From assembly GCF_017549005.1 (NCBI RefSeq), contig NZ_JAFYYT010000003.1, positions 159,990-223,989 of the forward strand: 64,000 nucleotides of DNA, given 5' to 3'. The translations under genes and the position numbers were made by a program. Under the pieces are notes generated by a model. The model did no database searches. It saw only the letters and a list, made by a program, of their open reading frames with translations, and had not been told where the DNA came from. Position 1 is the stretch's first letter, and each line of letters starts with the position of its first letter. This stretch comes from Ruminococcus sp. GTDB lineage: Bacteria > Bacillota > Clostridia > Oscillospirales > Ruminococcaceae. This document shows, piece by piece, positions 18,774 through 27,054 of this stretch.

Positions 18774-18802
18774 ATTTTACTATGTTCAAAGCCGATTGTC
18801 AA
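18774..18802 (-). promoter_or_regulatory. Promoter of the second CPBP gene
   Basis: On the minus strand TTGACA and TAAAAT have 17-base spacing. Confidence 0.65.
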
Positions 18803-18826
18803 GGGAATTTTAGTACTGCTTCCGAA

Positions 18827-18855
18827 TTGACAACAGTACCTGCAAATGGTATAAT
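18827..18855 (+). promoter_or_regulatory. Promoter of the ABC exporter operon
   Basis: Consensus TTGACA and TATAAT are separated by exactly 17 bases, 36 bases before the first exporter start. Confidence 0.8.
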
Positions 18856-18891
18856 AAAATTTAGACTACTTTCAAAAAAGGGGGATCGCCG

Positions 18892-20619
18892 ATGTACAAA
18901 ACCATACTGTCACACATCGGAAAGTATAAGAAAGAGGCGATACTTTCGCCTGTGACCATTATCGGAGAGGTCGCTATGGAAGTCCTCATACCTACCATAA
19001 TGGCAATGATAATCGATAACGGCGTCAAAAAGGGAGATGTCGGTTATATCGCAAAAATGGGCGGACTTATGGCGCTCATGTCCGTATTTTCCCTTTGCTT
19101 CGGAGCTCTTGCAGCCCGTTTCTGTGCAGTTGCGGCCATGGGATTTGCCAAGAACCTCAGGAGCGCACTGTTCAGGAAGGTGCAGAGCTTTTCGTTTGCT
19201 AACGTTGACAAGTTCTCCACAGCCTCGCTGACGACCCGACTGACCACGGACGTCACCAATGTGCAGAACGCCTTTATGATGTTCGTGCGAATGGCTTTTC
19301 GTTCGCCGATCATGCTGGTCTGTGCCACGATAATGGCTGTCAGGGCCAATGCGAAGCTGTCGGTCGTGTTTATCTTTGCGATACCTCTGCTGGCGCTTGC
19401 AGTCATACTGATAATCTCGAACGCTCACCCGAGATTTGAGAAAATGCTCAAAAAGTACGACGAAATGAACGCCAAGGTACAGGAAAACCTTGTGGGGATC
19501 AGAGTCGTAAAGGCTTTTGCCCGTGAAAACTATGAGACTGAGAAGTTCGAGGAAAACACGAAGAACGTCCGTCTTGCTCAGTTTGCGGCTGAAAAGCTGG
19601 TAATACTGGGAACTCCCGCAATGCAGCTGGTAATGTACGCAAGTATAGCCACTATCCTCTATTTCGGCGGAAGAATGGCTGTAGACGGCGATATAGCAAC
19701 AGGTACGCTTTCAAGCTTTATCACATATGTCGGACAGATACTTCTCTCGCTTATGATGATGTCCATACTGTTCATCACCTTTGTTATCTCGAGAGCCTCT
19801 ATCCAGCGTATCTACGAGGTGCTCAGCGAAGAGCCCGCAATAGAGGACACTGAGGGCTCGGAGGTATCGGCTGCTGACGGCTCCGTCAGCTTTGAGAATG
19901 TGAGCTTCAGCTACTATGACGATATGAGGAACCTTGCCCTTGAGCATATCAACCTGAAGATAAAGTCAGGCGAAACTATCGGAATCATAGGCGGTACCGG
20001 TTCGTCGAAGACCTCCCTTGTACAGCTCATACCGAGGCTTTACGAAGCCACTGACGGAAGAGTAGTGGTAGGCGGTCACGATGTTAAGGAGTACTCGCTG
20101 AAAACTCTCCGCGACCAGGTGGCGATGGTATTGCAGAAAAACGTTCTCTTCTCGAGAACTATCAGGGACAATCTCCGCTGGGGCGACGCTGATGCCACTG
20201 ACGAGGAGATAATCGAAGCCTGCAAGGCTGCCTGCGCTCATGACTTTATCATGGGCTTCCCCGAGGGCTACGACACCGACCTGGGACAGGGCGGCGTAAA
20301 TGTTTCGGGCGGTCAGAAGCAGAGGCTCTGTATCGCGAGAGCTCTTCTCAAAAAGCCCAAGATAATCATACTTGACGACTCCACAAGCGCAGTGGATACC
20401 GCTACAGACAGCAGTATCCGCAAGGCTTTCCGCGAAAAGCTGGCTGATACCACAACTATCATAATAGCTCAGCGCATAAGCTCCGTTATGGACGCCGACC
20501 GCATAATCGTCATGGACGGCGGAAAGATAACCGATATCGGCACACATGACGAGCTCATGCAGAAGAGCGAGATATACCGTGAGGTATACGACTCGCAGCA
20601 GAAAGGAGCTGATGAATAA
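18892..20619 (+). CDS. ABC exporter half-transporter, subunit with degenerate ATP site
   Basis: This 575-residue type IV exporter half has an N-terminal six-helix membrane domain (1 to about 310) and a C-terminal nucleotide-binding domain. Key motifs depart from consensus: Walker A is GGTGSSKTS, the residue after Walker B is Asp (IIILDDSTS instead of DE), and the switch His is Gln (IIIAQRISS). The signature VSGGQKQR is canonical. In heterodimers such as TM287/288 and BmrCD one subunit contributes the non-hydrolytic site in this way, so this copy should pair with the downstream subunit. It ends in a TAATG overlap with that gene, which implies coupled translation. The substrate (drug, lipid or peptide) cannot be inferred. 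Confidence 0.9.
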   Translation: MYKTILSHIGKYKKEAILSPVTIIGEVAMEVLIPTIMAMIIDNGVKKGDVGYIAKMGGLMALMSVFSLCFGALAARFCAVAAMGFAKNLRSALFRKVQSFSFANVDKFSTASLTTRLTTDVTNVQNAFMMFVRMAFRSPIMLVCATIMAVRANAKLSVVFIFAIPLLALAVILIISNAHPRFEKMLKKYDEMNAKVQENLVGIRVVKAFARENYETEKFEENTKNVRLAQFAAEKLVILGTPAMQLVMYASIATILYFGGRMAVDGDIATGTLSSFITYVGQILLSLMMMSILFITFVISRASIQRIYEVLSEEPAIEDTEGSEVSAADGSVSFENVSFSYYDDMRNLALEHINLKIKSGETIGIIGGTGSSKTSLVQLIPRLYEATDGRVVVGGHDVKEYSLKTLRDQVAMVLQKNVLFSRTIRDNLRWGDADATDEEIIEACKAACAHDFIMGFPEGYDTDLGQGGVNVSGGQKQRLCIARALLKKPKIIILDDSTSAVDTATDSSIRKAFREKLADTTTIIIAQRISSVMDADRIIVMDGGKITDIGTHDELMQKSEIYREVYDSQQKGADE

Positions 20620-22511
20620 TGCCGCCAAGAGGACCTCAGAGACCAATGGCAAAGCCGCAGAACACTATGGGCGCCCTGAAGCGCATATTCAGTTATATGC
20701 ACGGGTTCAGGATACAGTTCATATTCGTAGTTCTCGGTATATTTTTCAGCTCGGGCGCAGGAATAGCGGGAAATTACCTGCTGAAGCCCATAATCGACAA
20801 CATTGAGGACGCCCTGAAGACGGGCAGCTGGAAATACGGCAGATTCATAGGACTTATCATCGTAATGGTGGTAATTTACGCTCTCGGAGCTTTTTCCACA
20901 CTGTTCTATCAGAGAATGATGCTGAAAATATCCACAACGACGCTCATGCGTATCAGAAACGACCTTTTCAGCAAAATGGAAATGCTCCCCATACGCTACT
21001 TTGACAAGCACACCCACGGCGAACTCATGAGCCTTTACACCAATGATACCGACGCTATCCGCGAAATGCTCAGCAACAGTATCTCACAGTTCATAGGCTC
21101 TGCCATAACCATCGTGGGAGTATTCTCGGCAATGCTCGTTTACAGCTGGAGACTTACCATACTTGTCGTGGCTATGCTCTTTATCATCTTCAAGGTCATC
21201 GGCTTTGTAGGCTCAAGGAGCGGCAAGGGCTTTGCAGCCCAGCAGAGAGCTCTCGGAAGAGTCAACGGCTATATTGAGGAAATGATAGACGGACAGAAGG
21301 TCGTAAAGGTTTTCTGCCACGAGGAAAAGGCTGACGAGGAGTTCGACAGGCTCAACGAGGAGCTCTGCAGTGCTTCCACACACGCTCATACCTTTGCGAA
21401 CATACTCATGCCTATCATGAACAACCTCTCCTATATCCACTATGCGGCAACTGCCATAGCAGGCGGCATAATGGCAGTAAAGGGCATAGGCGGCATGACT
21501 GTGGGAACCGTAGTCTCGTATCTGCAGTTCACACGTTCCTTCTCAATGCCCATAACTCAGGTATCACAGCAGTTCAACTCAGTACTCACGGCGCTTGCAG
21601 GTGCGGAGCGTATCTTCCGCGTTATCGACGAGGAGCCCGAGGCTGACGAGGGCTACGTTACACTTGTAAATGCAAATATCGCAAAGGACGGCACTATCAC
21701 CGAAGCCGACCACCGCACGGGCCGCTGGGCATGGAAACACCCCCACAAGTCCACGGGCACTACCACTTATACTGAGGTGCGCGGAAATGTGGAGTTCGAC
21801 GACGTTGTATTCGGCTATGAGCCCAACAAGACCGTACTCAACGGCATATCCCTCGTTGCGGAGCCGGGACAGAAGATAGCCTTCGTAGGCTCGACAGGTG
21901 CGGGAAAAACCACCATAATCAACCTTATAAACCGTTTTTACGATGTTCCCGAGGGAAAGATACGTTATGACGGCATAAACATCAACAAGATAAAGAAAGA
22001 CGACCTGAGGCGCTCGCAGTCCATAGTATTGCAGGATACCCACCTATTTACGGGAACTGTCATGGAGAATATCCGCTACGGAAAGCTTGACGCCACAGAT
22101 GAAGAGGTCTATGCGGCTGCGAAGCTCGCAAACGCGGACAGCTTCATAAAGCATCTGGAAAACGGCTATGATACCATGCTCACCGCTGACGGAGCAAACC
22201 TTTCTCAGGGACAGAGACAGCTCCTTGCGATTGCCCGTGCGGCAGTTGCGGACCCGCCTGTGCTCATTCTTGACGAAGCTACCAGCTCTATCGACACACG
22301 TACAGAGTCCCTTATCGAAAAGGGCATGGATTCGCTCATGGAGGGCAGAACGGTATTCGTTATCGCTCACAGACTGTCGACTGTACGCAATTCCCATGCT
22401 ATCATGGTGCTTGAGCACGGCAGGATAATCGAAAGAGGAAACCACAAAGAGCTTATTGCTCAGCAGGGCAAGTACTATCAGCTGTACACGGGAATGTTCG
22501 AGCTCAGCTGA
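20619..22511 (+). CDS. ABC exporter half-transporter, catalytically canonical subunit
   Basis: This 630-residue partner of the preceding subunit has a positively charged N-terminal tail, six membrane helices (about 30-330) and an NBD with canonical Walker A (GSTGAGKTT), Walker B plus catalytic Glu (LILDEATS) and switch His (VIAHRLST). The signature is LSQGQRQ. An insertion of about 45 residues rich in His, Lys and Thr separates the membrane domain from the NBD (around DHRTGRWAWKHPHKSTG), which is seen in other Clostridial BmrD-like proteins. Together the two genes encode a heterodimeric exporter. AAAGGAG precedes the start. The downstream lipoprotein gene follows after 22 bases and may be cotranscribed. 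Confidence 0.92.
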   Translation: MPPRGPQRPMAKPQNTMGALKRIFSYMHGFRIQFIFVVLGIFFSSGAGIAGNYLLKPIIDNIEDALKTGSWKYGRFIGLIIVMVVIYALGAFSTLFYQRMMLKISTTTLMRIRNDLFSKMEMLPIRYFDKHTHGELMSLYTNDTDAIREMLSNSISQFIGSAITIVGVFSAMLVYSWRLTILVVAMLFIIFKVIGFVGSRSGKGFAAQQRALGRVNGYIEEMIDGQKVVKVFCHEEKADEEFDRLNEELCSASTHAHTFANILMPIMNNLSYIHYAATAIAGGIMAVKGIGGMTVGTVVSYLQFTRSFSMPITQVSQQFNSVLTALAGAERIFRVIDEEPEADEGYVTLVNANIAKDGTITEADHRTGRWAWKHPHKSTGTTTYTEVRGNVEFDDVVFGYEPNKTVLNGISLVAEPGQKIAFVGSTGAGKTTIINLINRFYDVPEGKIRYDGININKIKKDDLRRSQSIVLQDTHLFTGTVMENIRYGKLDATDEEVYAAAKLANADSFIKHLENGYDTMLTADGANLSQGQRQLLAIARAAVADPPVLILDEATSSIDTRTESLIEKGMDSLMEGRTVFVIAHRLSTVRNSHAIMVLEHGRIIERGNHKELIAQQGKYYQLYTGMFELS

Positions 22512-22533
22512 TGATACCGGAAAGAGGAAAAGA

Positions 22534-23250
22534 ATGAAACTCAGAAGAAATGCAGCATTTGCCGCAGCGCTGGCGCTTCTTGTATGCTCCGCTTCATGCA
22601 GCAGGAGCAGCGGAAAGGTAGGCAGCGCTGAGCTCCCTACGGAGCTTGTAACAGTCGAGGGCGTTGACATAAACGACGCTGTTGAAGCAGCCGCAGGCGA
22701 CGCTTACCTTGCCATAACCGACGAGGCATGGGAAGTCCAGTACCTCGGCAACAAGGACGTCAACGGCAGCGACCAGCTCTCATACGACGCAGGAGTTGCA
22801 CACATAAATGGAAACGGCGAGTACACAGTAAGCGTTACCGCCGATACCAACGGCTTCAGATACGACGAAACAGGTGACATAAACGGCGAATATACCATAA
22901 AGGGCATAGGCTTTGCGGCAGTTATCATCGACAATGCCGAGGAAGTCCTGCCCAATGCGGTAATAACGATAAACAGCGTAAAAGTGGACGGAAAAGAGCT
23001 GGAGCTCAGAAAAAAGAGCTACACCAACACGGAAAGCGGCTCAATACGCGCCAATATCTTCAACGAGTGGGTATCGGACGACGCTCTCCCTGCCGACGCA
23101 AGGACCGCGGAGGGAGCTCTCTTCGAGAACGGCGATACCTCTAAGCCCACGGCTGTCAACGACGGCAGCTGTTCCGCACAGATAATAGACCGTTCCGAGT
23201 TTGCCGAGTGGAAAAACGTAGAGGTCGGATTTACCGTATCGGGGCTCTGA
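22534..23250 (+). CDS. Lipoprotein with a beta-sandwich module, possibly carbohydrate-binding
   Basis: The start at 22534 gives a 238-residue protein with a lipoprotein signal ending LVCSASC, so it should be membrane-anchored outside the cell. The mature part contains one module with W-V-Q near YLAITDEAWEVQYLG, HINGNGEYTVSVTADTNGF, IKGIGFAAVIIDNAEEVLPN and ITINSVKVDGKEL. This pattern resembles beta-sandwich modules that I associate with Ruminococcus cellulases and scaffold proteins, but I cannot assign a CBM family. It lies 22 bases behind the exporter genes, so it may share their transcript. The function could be glycan capture or an exporter accessory role; both are guesses. Confidence 0.6.
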   Translation: MKLRRNAAFAAALALLVCSASCSRSSGKVGSAELPTELVTVEGVDINDAVEAAAGDAYLAITDEAWEVQYLGNKDVNGSDQLSYDAGVAHINGNGEYTVSVTADTNGFRYDETGDINGEYTIKGIGFAAVIIDNAEEVLPNAVITINSVKVDGKELELRKKSYTNTESGSIRANIFNEWVSDDALPADARTAEGALFENGDTSKPTAVNDGSCSAQIIDRSEFAEWKNVEVGFTVSGL

Positions 23251-23400
23251 TGTCACAGTTTACTCGTCAGGATTTTTCACTTAGTTCAGCTTTTTGTCAC
23301 AGAATAATCATATGGGTGGGATATAATACCATCATGGAAGAGAAAAACTTCCGAACGGTAATGACAGCCACATTTTTTCATATAAACCACCCTAAAGGTC

Positions 23401-23426
23401 AAAGCGTCCAGAAATGGGCGCTTTTT
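23401..23426 (+). terminator. Terminator after the exporter-lipoprotein unit
   Basis: AAAGCGTCC and GGGCGCTTT pair (with one G-T) around a 6-base loop, followed by TTT. The rest of 23251-23524 shows no gene. Confidence 0.7.
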
Positions 23427-23447
23427 CCATTGTTTCCCCTGCCGTGA

Positions 23448-23476
23448 TTGACAAAGCCCGGCTTGTATGTTATAAT
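23448..23476 (+). promoter_or_regulatory. Promoter of the YbjN-like gene
   Basis: TTGACA and TATAAT are separated by 17 bases, 48 bases before the start. Confidence 0.8.
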
Positions 23477-23524
23477 GTGGTATAGCATTTTTAACAAAAA
23501 ATCAACCGTAAGGAGAAAATAACC

Positions 23525-23977
23525 ATGGACGAAAACAAAAATGAAATGAACCCTGTTGTTGCGGATTTCTGTACTCTTCTCGAGAGTCGCAACGTATCCT
23601 ACGAGCGCAACCAGCAGGACGTGAATATGATAAGATTCCGCACAAAGCTGCCAAATCACGACGCAGCTCCGTTCATACTTATTCACTTTAACCCTCAGAA
23701 CAGTGCTCTCAGCCTTGCTCTCAGCAGACTTGCACTGTTTTCAAGCGTAAGCGAGGACCTCTACAAGCTTATGAACGAGTTCAATTCCGACCCTGCAAAC
23801 TTTGCCTGCAAGATGTTCACAGACAAGGACGGCCAGATAATCGTGCTGACAAACGCTATACTCAAGGGCGAGAATACGAACGCTCAGATCGAGGAGTATA
23901 TCAACATCAGCGTGCTCGCTGTTGACAAATATTTCGGAAAGATCTCCGAGCTTATTGACAGCAGCAACAATAATTAA
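23525..23977 (+). CDS. YbjN-like / type III secretion chaperone-fold protein
   Basis: This small acidic cytosolic protein (150 residues) has no signal or membrane segment. Its pattern fits the YbjN fold: an N-terminal helix VVADFCTLLESRNVSY, a beta strand region with MIRFRTKL, the segment LYKLMNEFNSDPANFACKMF and a C-terminal long helix. YLMNEFN-type motifs are typical of YbjN proteins. The molecular role of this family in Firmicutes is not established. Strong promoter and AAGGAG sites indicate a monocistronic, well-expressed gene. Confidence 0.55.
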   Translation: MDENKNEMNPVVADFCTLLESRNVSYERNQQDVNMIRFRTKLPNHDAAPFILIHFNPQNSALSLALSRLALFSSVSEDLYKLMNEFNSDPANFACKMFTDKDGQIIVLTNAILKGENTNAQIEEYINISVLAVDKYFGKISELIDSSNNN

Positions 23978-24171
23978 CGAAAAACCGCTAAATATTGAAT
24001 TATTTCCAGGATAATCCGGAGCCGATAATACCATATGTAAAGAAAGCATTGTACAAAACGTAGAATTTTATTGTACGAACTGACAAATTATGCATTTTTC
24101 TCTTTTAATATTTGGATATTTGTGCTAAACTATAATTACACAAGTATTTCATATGAGAGGGAGGTGTTTGC

Positions 24172-25011
24172 ATGAGTACAATGAAAAAACTTTCAGGCAG
24201 GATATCTGCTGCTGTGGTTGCATTTGCTATGATGTTCTGCGTACTTGCGAGCTTCCCGACCAAGGCTGTGGCGGAGGATAAACAGGACCTTTCCGCAAGG
24301 TGCGGCGAGGTAGTCGTTCTTATCAACGAAGCGAGAACTGATGCAGGTCTCGAGCCTTTGAAGATAGTTCCGTATCTCTGCGATATAGCGTATATCCGTG
24401 CTACCGAGTGTACGAGAATGTTCAGCCATACCCGTCCCAGTGATATCATTGATTACAGGGAAGAAAAGAACGGCGAGAAGTATTTCGGCTTTGATACTGC
24501 CATAGACGTTTCGATAGTGCCTTTTTTGTGGGCAGGAGAGAACTTAGCGGCAGGAAATTCCTCGGCAGAAGCTACTTTCGAGCAGTGGAAGGCTTCCGAG
24601 GGACACTGGAAAAACATAATGAACCCGAATTACACCCATATCGGAATAGCCGCTGTGTATGCGGAGGAAGACCCCAATAATTTCCATTATTACTGGGAAA
24701 CTCTGTTTATCGGCTGCGATATCGAACTGAAAAACCAGTATCTCCCCGAAACTGTCAGGGAAAGACCTGTGAGCTCGGGAGACATAAACGGTGACGGCGA
24801 GATAGATTCCTTTGATCTTATAACACTGAACAAGTTCCTTGCAGGCAAGAAGGAGCTCAATACTCTTCAGCTGGAAAGCGCGGATATGCTCGATGACGAT
24901 GAGGTAAACGCCGACGACGCTGAGGTGCTTGCGATGTACTTGCTCGGCGAATGCGATACTCTGCCGGTAACGGCGGAAATGCTGTTGAAGATGCTTAAAG
25001 AATGGAAATAA
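24172..25011 (+). CDS. Secreted CAP/SCP-domain protein with C-terminal dockerin
   Basis: The 279-residue protein has a signal peptide (about 1-34), a CAP domain (about 40-190) and a dockerin (about 202-279). The CAP domain shows INEARTDAGLEPL, MFSHTRPSD, WAGENLAAG, FEQWKASEGHWKNIMNPNY and THIGIAAVY, which correspond to the conserved CAP signatures including the two His. The first dockerin loop is canonical (DINGDGEIDSFD); the second (DMLDDDEVNADD) is degenerate. CAP proteins in bacteria often associate with the cell wall; the dockerin would place this one on a cellulosome. GGGAGGTG precedes ATG. It lies immediately upstream of the glycan cluster but has its own terminator. Confidence 0.88.
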   Translation: MSTMKKLSGRISAAVVAFAMMFCVLASFPTKAVAEDKQDLSARCGEVVVLINEARTDAGLEPLKIVPYLCDIAYIRATECTRMFSHTRPSDIIDYREEKNGEKYFGFDTAIDVSIVPFLWAGENLAAGNSSAEATFEQWKASEGHWKNIMNPNYTHIGIAAVYAEEDPNNFHYYWETLFIGCDIELKNQYLPETVRERPVSSGDINGDGEIDSFDLITLNKFLAGKKELNTLQLESADMLDDDEVNADDAEVLAMYLLGECDTLPVTAEMLLKMLKEWK

Positions 25012-25050
25012 ATGAATGAGAATAATATAGAAGGTGTGTTCATGATAAAA

Positions 25051-25076
25051 ACGGCTGAGAGATCAGCCGTTTTTAT
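25051..25076 (+). terminator. Terminator of the CAP-dockerin gene
   Basis: ACGGCTGA and TCAGCCGT flank GAGA and are followed by TTTTT. Confidence 0.85.
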
Positions 25077-25312
25077 TTATGAACGGAAGTATAATTTTTA
25101 AAATAATGAGATTTTTCAGAATGAACAAAAGGTATAATTTTTCACTGCCCGATATGCGTGAAAGCACGGTATATGGCTTAAAATACATAAAAATCACCGT
25201 GCCTCGAAATAATACTGATAGTAATTTGTGAACAGAGTATTACAAGTTATATAAATTCGGGGTTGTATATAAGTTGTTATTAGGTACAGTCTCCAATCTT
25301 TATTGGGAAATA

Positions 25313-25342
25313 TTGACAAAATGTATATCTGTATGCTATAAT
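25313..25342 (+). promoter_or_regulatory. Promoter of the surface-glycan cluster
   Basis: TTGACA and TATAAT are separated by 18 bases and lie about 280 bases before the first gene. Bases 25077-25312 upstream are A+T-rich with no recognisable gene. Confidence 0.75.
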
Positions 25343-25348
25343 ACATTA

Positions 25349-25622
25349 TGTTGAGGAGTAATACATTTTTGTATTTCTCCGACAGAGTCTTGCCGCGCGG
25401 GGCCGTACAGAAATATACGGCGGTTTTCCGCACAGATAAAAACAGGCGAGGCTGATGTTGATCGTTCGTGAAAAACTCTGTTTTTTTACACACTGAATCA
25501 ATTTTATATCAACTGCTGCAAAAAGACGGAGCAAGAGGCTCGTATTGCAAAGTACAGGTCTCAGTTGAAGAGGCATAGGGAAAAACAAAAATCATTTTTT
25601 TAATTTCATTGGGGTGACGATT
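25349..25622 (+). ncRNA. Structured 5' leader with possible attenuator before the glycan cluster
   Basis: A predicted transcript starting near 25349 has about 270 untranslated nucleotides. It contains local hairpins (CCGCGCGG; CCGTA...TACGG; GAGC...GCTC). ACAGAGT at 25383 can pair with ACTCTGT at 25475, which is followed by seven T. That arrangement resembles an intrinsic terminator closing a structured domain, as in transcription attenuation. I recognise no known riboswitch consensus. The reading is inference from complementarity and position. Confidence 0.45.
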
Positions 25623-26144
25623 ATGAATAATTTACTTATTATCGGCGCGGGTCAGTATGGCATGGTAGCGAAAGAGATCGCTGAGTCAACGGGCGAGTAT
25701 GATAAGATCGCATTCCTTGACGACAATAATCCTGCCGCGATCGGCAAAATAAGCGATTACGCAAACTTCCGCAGCGAGTACGACTATGCTGTCGTAGCTG
25801 TTGGAAATTCGGATTTCCGCCTCAGCTTTATCAATAAGCTGTTCAATGCGGGTTACAAGATACCTAAGCTCATTCATGCAAGAGCTTATGTTTCGCCCTC
25901 TGCGAAGATAGGCATGGGCTGCTTTGTTGAGCCTATGGCTGTTGTGCATACAGATGTTACTATTATGTCAGGCTGTATCATATCGGCGGGCGTAATAATA
26001 AATCATAACAGTGTTATCGAGGAAGGCTGCCACATAAACTGCGGCTCCATCGTAAAGTCGGGAGTACAGGTAGCAGCAGGTACACGAAGCGGATACGGTG
26101 ATCTGTTCGACAATGATTACCACCACGGCTCGTTAGCAGTGTGA
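25623..26144 (+). CDS. Sugar O/N-acyltransferase, PglD/NeuD type
   Basis: This 173-residue protein has an N-terminal Rossmann-like half starting LLIIGAGQYGMVAKEIAE and a C-terminal left-handed beta-helix of hexapeptide repeats (VSPSAKIGMGCFVEPMAVVH and on). This is the layout of NeuD and PglD, which acetylate amino-sugars using acetyl-CoA. As the first gene of the glycan cluster, followed by a phosphoglycosyl transferase and later a DegT aminotransferase, it most resembles PglD in a UDP-4-amino-sugar pathway. The repeat is somewhat shorter than in PglD. The start at 25623 is preceded by GGGGTGA. Confidence 0.8.
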   Translation: MNNLLIIGAGQYGMVAKEIAESTGEYDKIAFLDDNNPAAIGKISDYANFRSEYDYAVVAVGNSDFRLSFINKLFNAGYKIPKLIHARAYVSPSAKIGMGCFVEPMAVVHTDVTIMSGCIISAGVIINHNSVIEEGCHINCGSIVKSGVQVAAGTRSGYGDLFDNDYHHGSLAV

Positions 26145-26166
26145 TAAATATCAAAGGGGAGACGGT

Positions 26167-27054
26167 ATGGGTATAAATTGGACTAAGACATTTGCAGTTG
26201 CAGGAGCCGCTCTTGGAACTGCATTTGTTGCTTTAAATGTTATTGCGAAAAATAAAAAGTCGGGCTCGGTCTACAGGAACGAGCCCGACCAGCAGAACAA
26301 AATGCAGGGCAAAAAGGTAGTTTTTGTCGAGGACGAGAACGACCCGATAAATGCCGACGGAAAATGCGGCCATCTTGAAGCTATCGGCGAAAGTGAGCAT
26401 ATTCCCACAGTATACGAGAGATACATAAAACGTGCTTTTGACGTTTCGCTCTCGTTCTGTGGACTTGTTGCACTCTCGCCTGTTTTTGCTGCTACGGCTC
26501 TTGCCATAAAGCTTGACGACCCCGGTCCGGTACTCTTTACGCAGAAGCGCGTCGGACAGGATAAGCAGTACTTTATGCTCCACAAGTTCCGTTCCATGAA
26601 GATGTGTACGCCTCACGACGTTCCCACGCATATGCTGGACAATCCCGACCAGTACCTGCTGAAAGTCGGAAAGGTCATCAGAAAGCTCTCTATCGACGAG
26701 CTTCCGCAGATATGGGACATTTTTATCGGCAATATGAGCATAATCGGTCCGCGTCCGGCTCTCTGGAATCAGGATTACCTCACCTCGGAGCGCGACAGGT
26801 ACGGCGCTAACGATATCAAGCCCGGACTTACTGGACTTGCTCAGATAAAGGGCAGAGATGAGCTCGAGATCCCCGAAAAGGCAAGACTGGACGGCGTTTA
26901 TACGGACGCTCTCAAGGGCAGCAGTGCAAACGGGCTCCTTATGGATATGAAGGTGTTTATGGGCTCTGTTTCTTCCGTTCTCAGAAGCGAGGGAATCGTA
27001 GAGGGCGGTACAGGACAGATGGCAAAGGAATTTAAAAAGGCAGAAAAAAGATGA
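26167..27054 (+). CDS. Undecaprenyl-phosphate phosphoglycosyl transferase (PglC/WcaJ-core type)
   Basis: This enzyme should transfer a sugar-1-phosphate from a UDP-sugar to undecaprenyl phosphate, starting glycan assembly on the membrane. Conserved monotopic PGT motifs are present: the re-entrant hydrophobic helix near FDVSLSFCGLVALSPVFAA, KRVGQDKQYFMLHKFRSM, the catalytic DE pair in LSIDELPQIWDI, GPRPAL and KPGLTGLAQIKGR. An unusual N-terminal extension with one hydrophobic helix and about 80 polar residues precedes the core, so the protein is 295 residues instead of about 200. Its stop overlaps the next ATG by 4 bases. Confidence 0.9.
   Translation: MGINWTKTFAVAGAALGTAFVALNVIAKNKKSGSVYRNEPDQQNKMQGKKVVFVEDENDPINADGKCGHLEAIGESEHIPTVYERYIKRAFDVSLSFCGLVALSPVFAATALAIKLDDPGPVLFTQKRVGQDKQYFMLHKFRSMKMCTPHDVPTHMLDNPDQYLLKVGKVIRKLSIDELPQIWDIFIGNMSIIGPRPALWNQDYLTSERDRYGANDIKPGLTGLAQIKGRDELEIPEKARLDGVYTDALKGSSANGLLMDMKVFMGSVSSVLRSEGIVEGGTGQMAKEFKKAEKR

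Noticed and set aside
25194-25493. Minus-strand frame over the glycan leader
   Set aside because: A+T-driven frame without ribosome site, lying across the cluster promoter.
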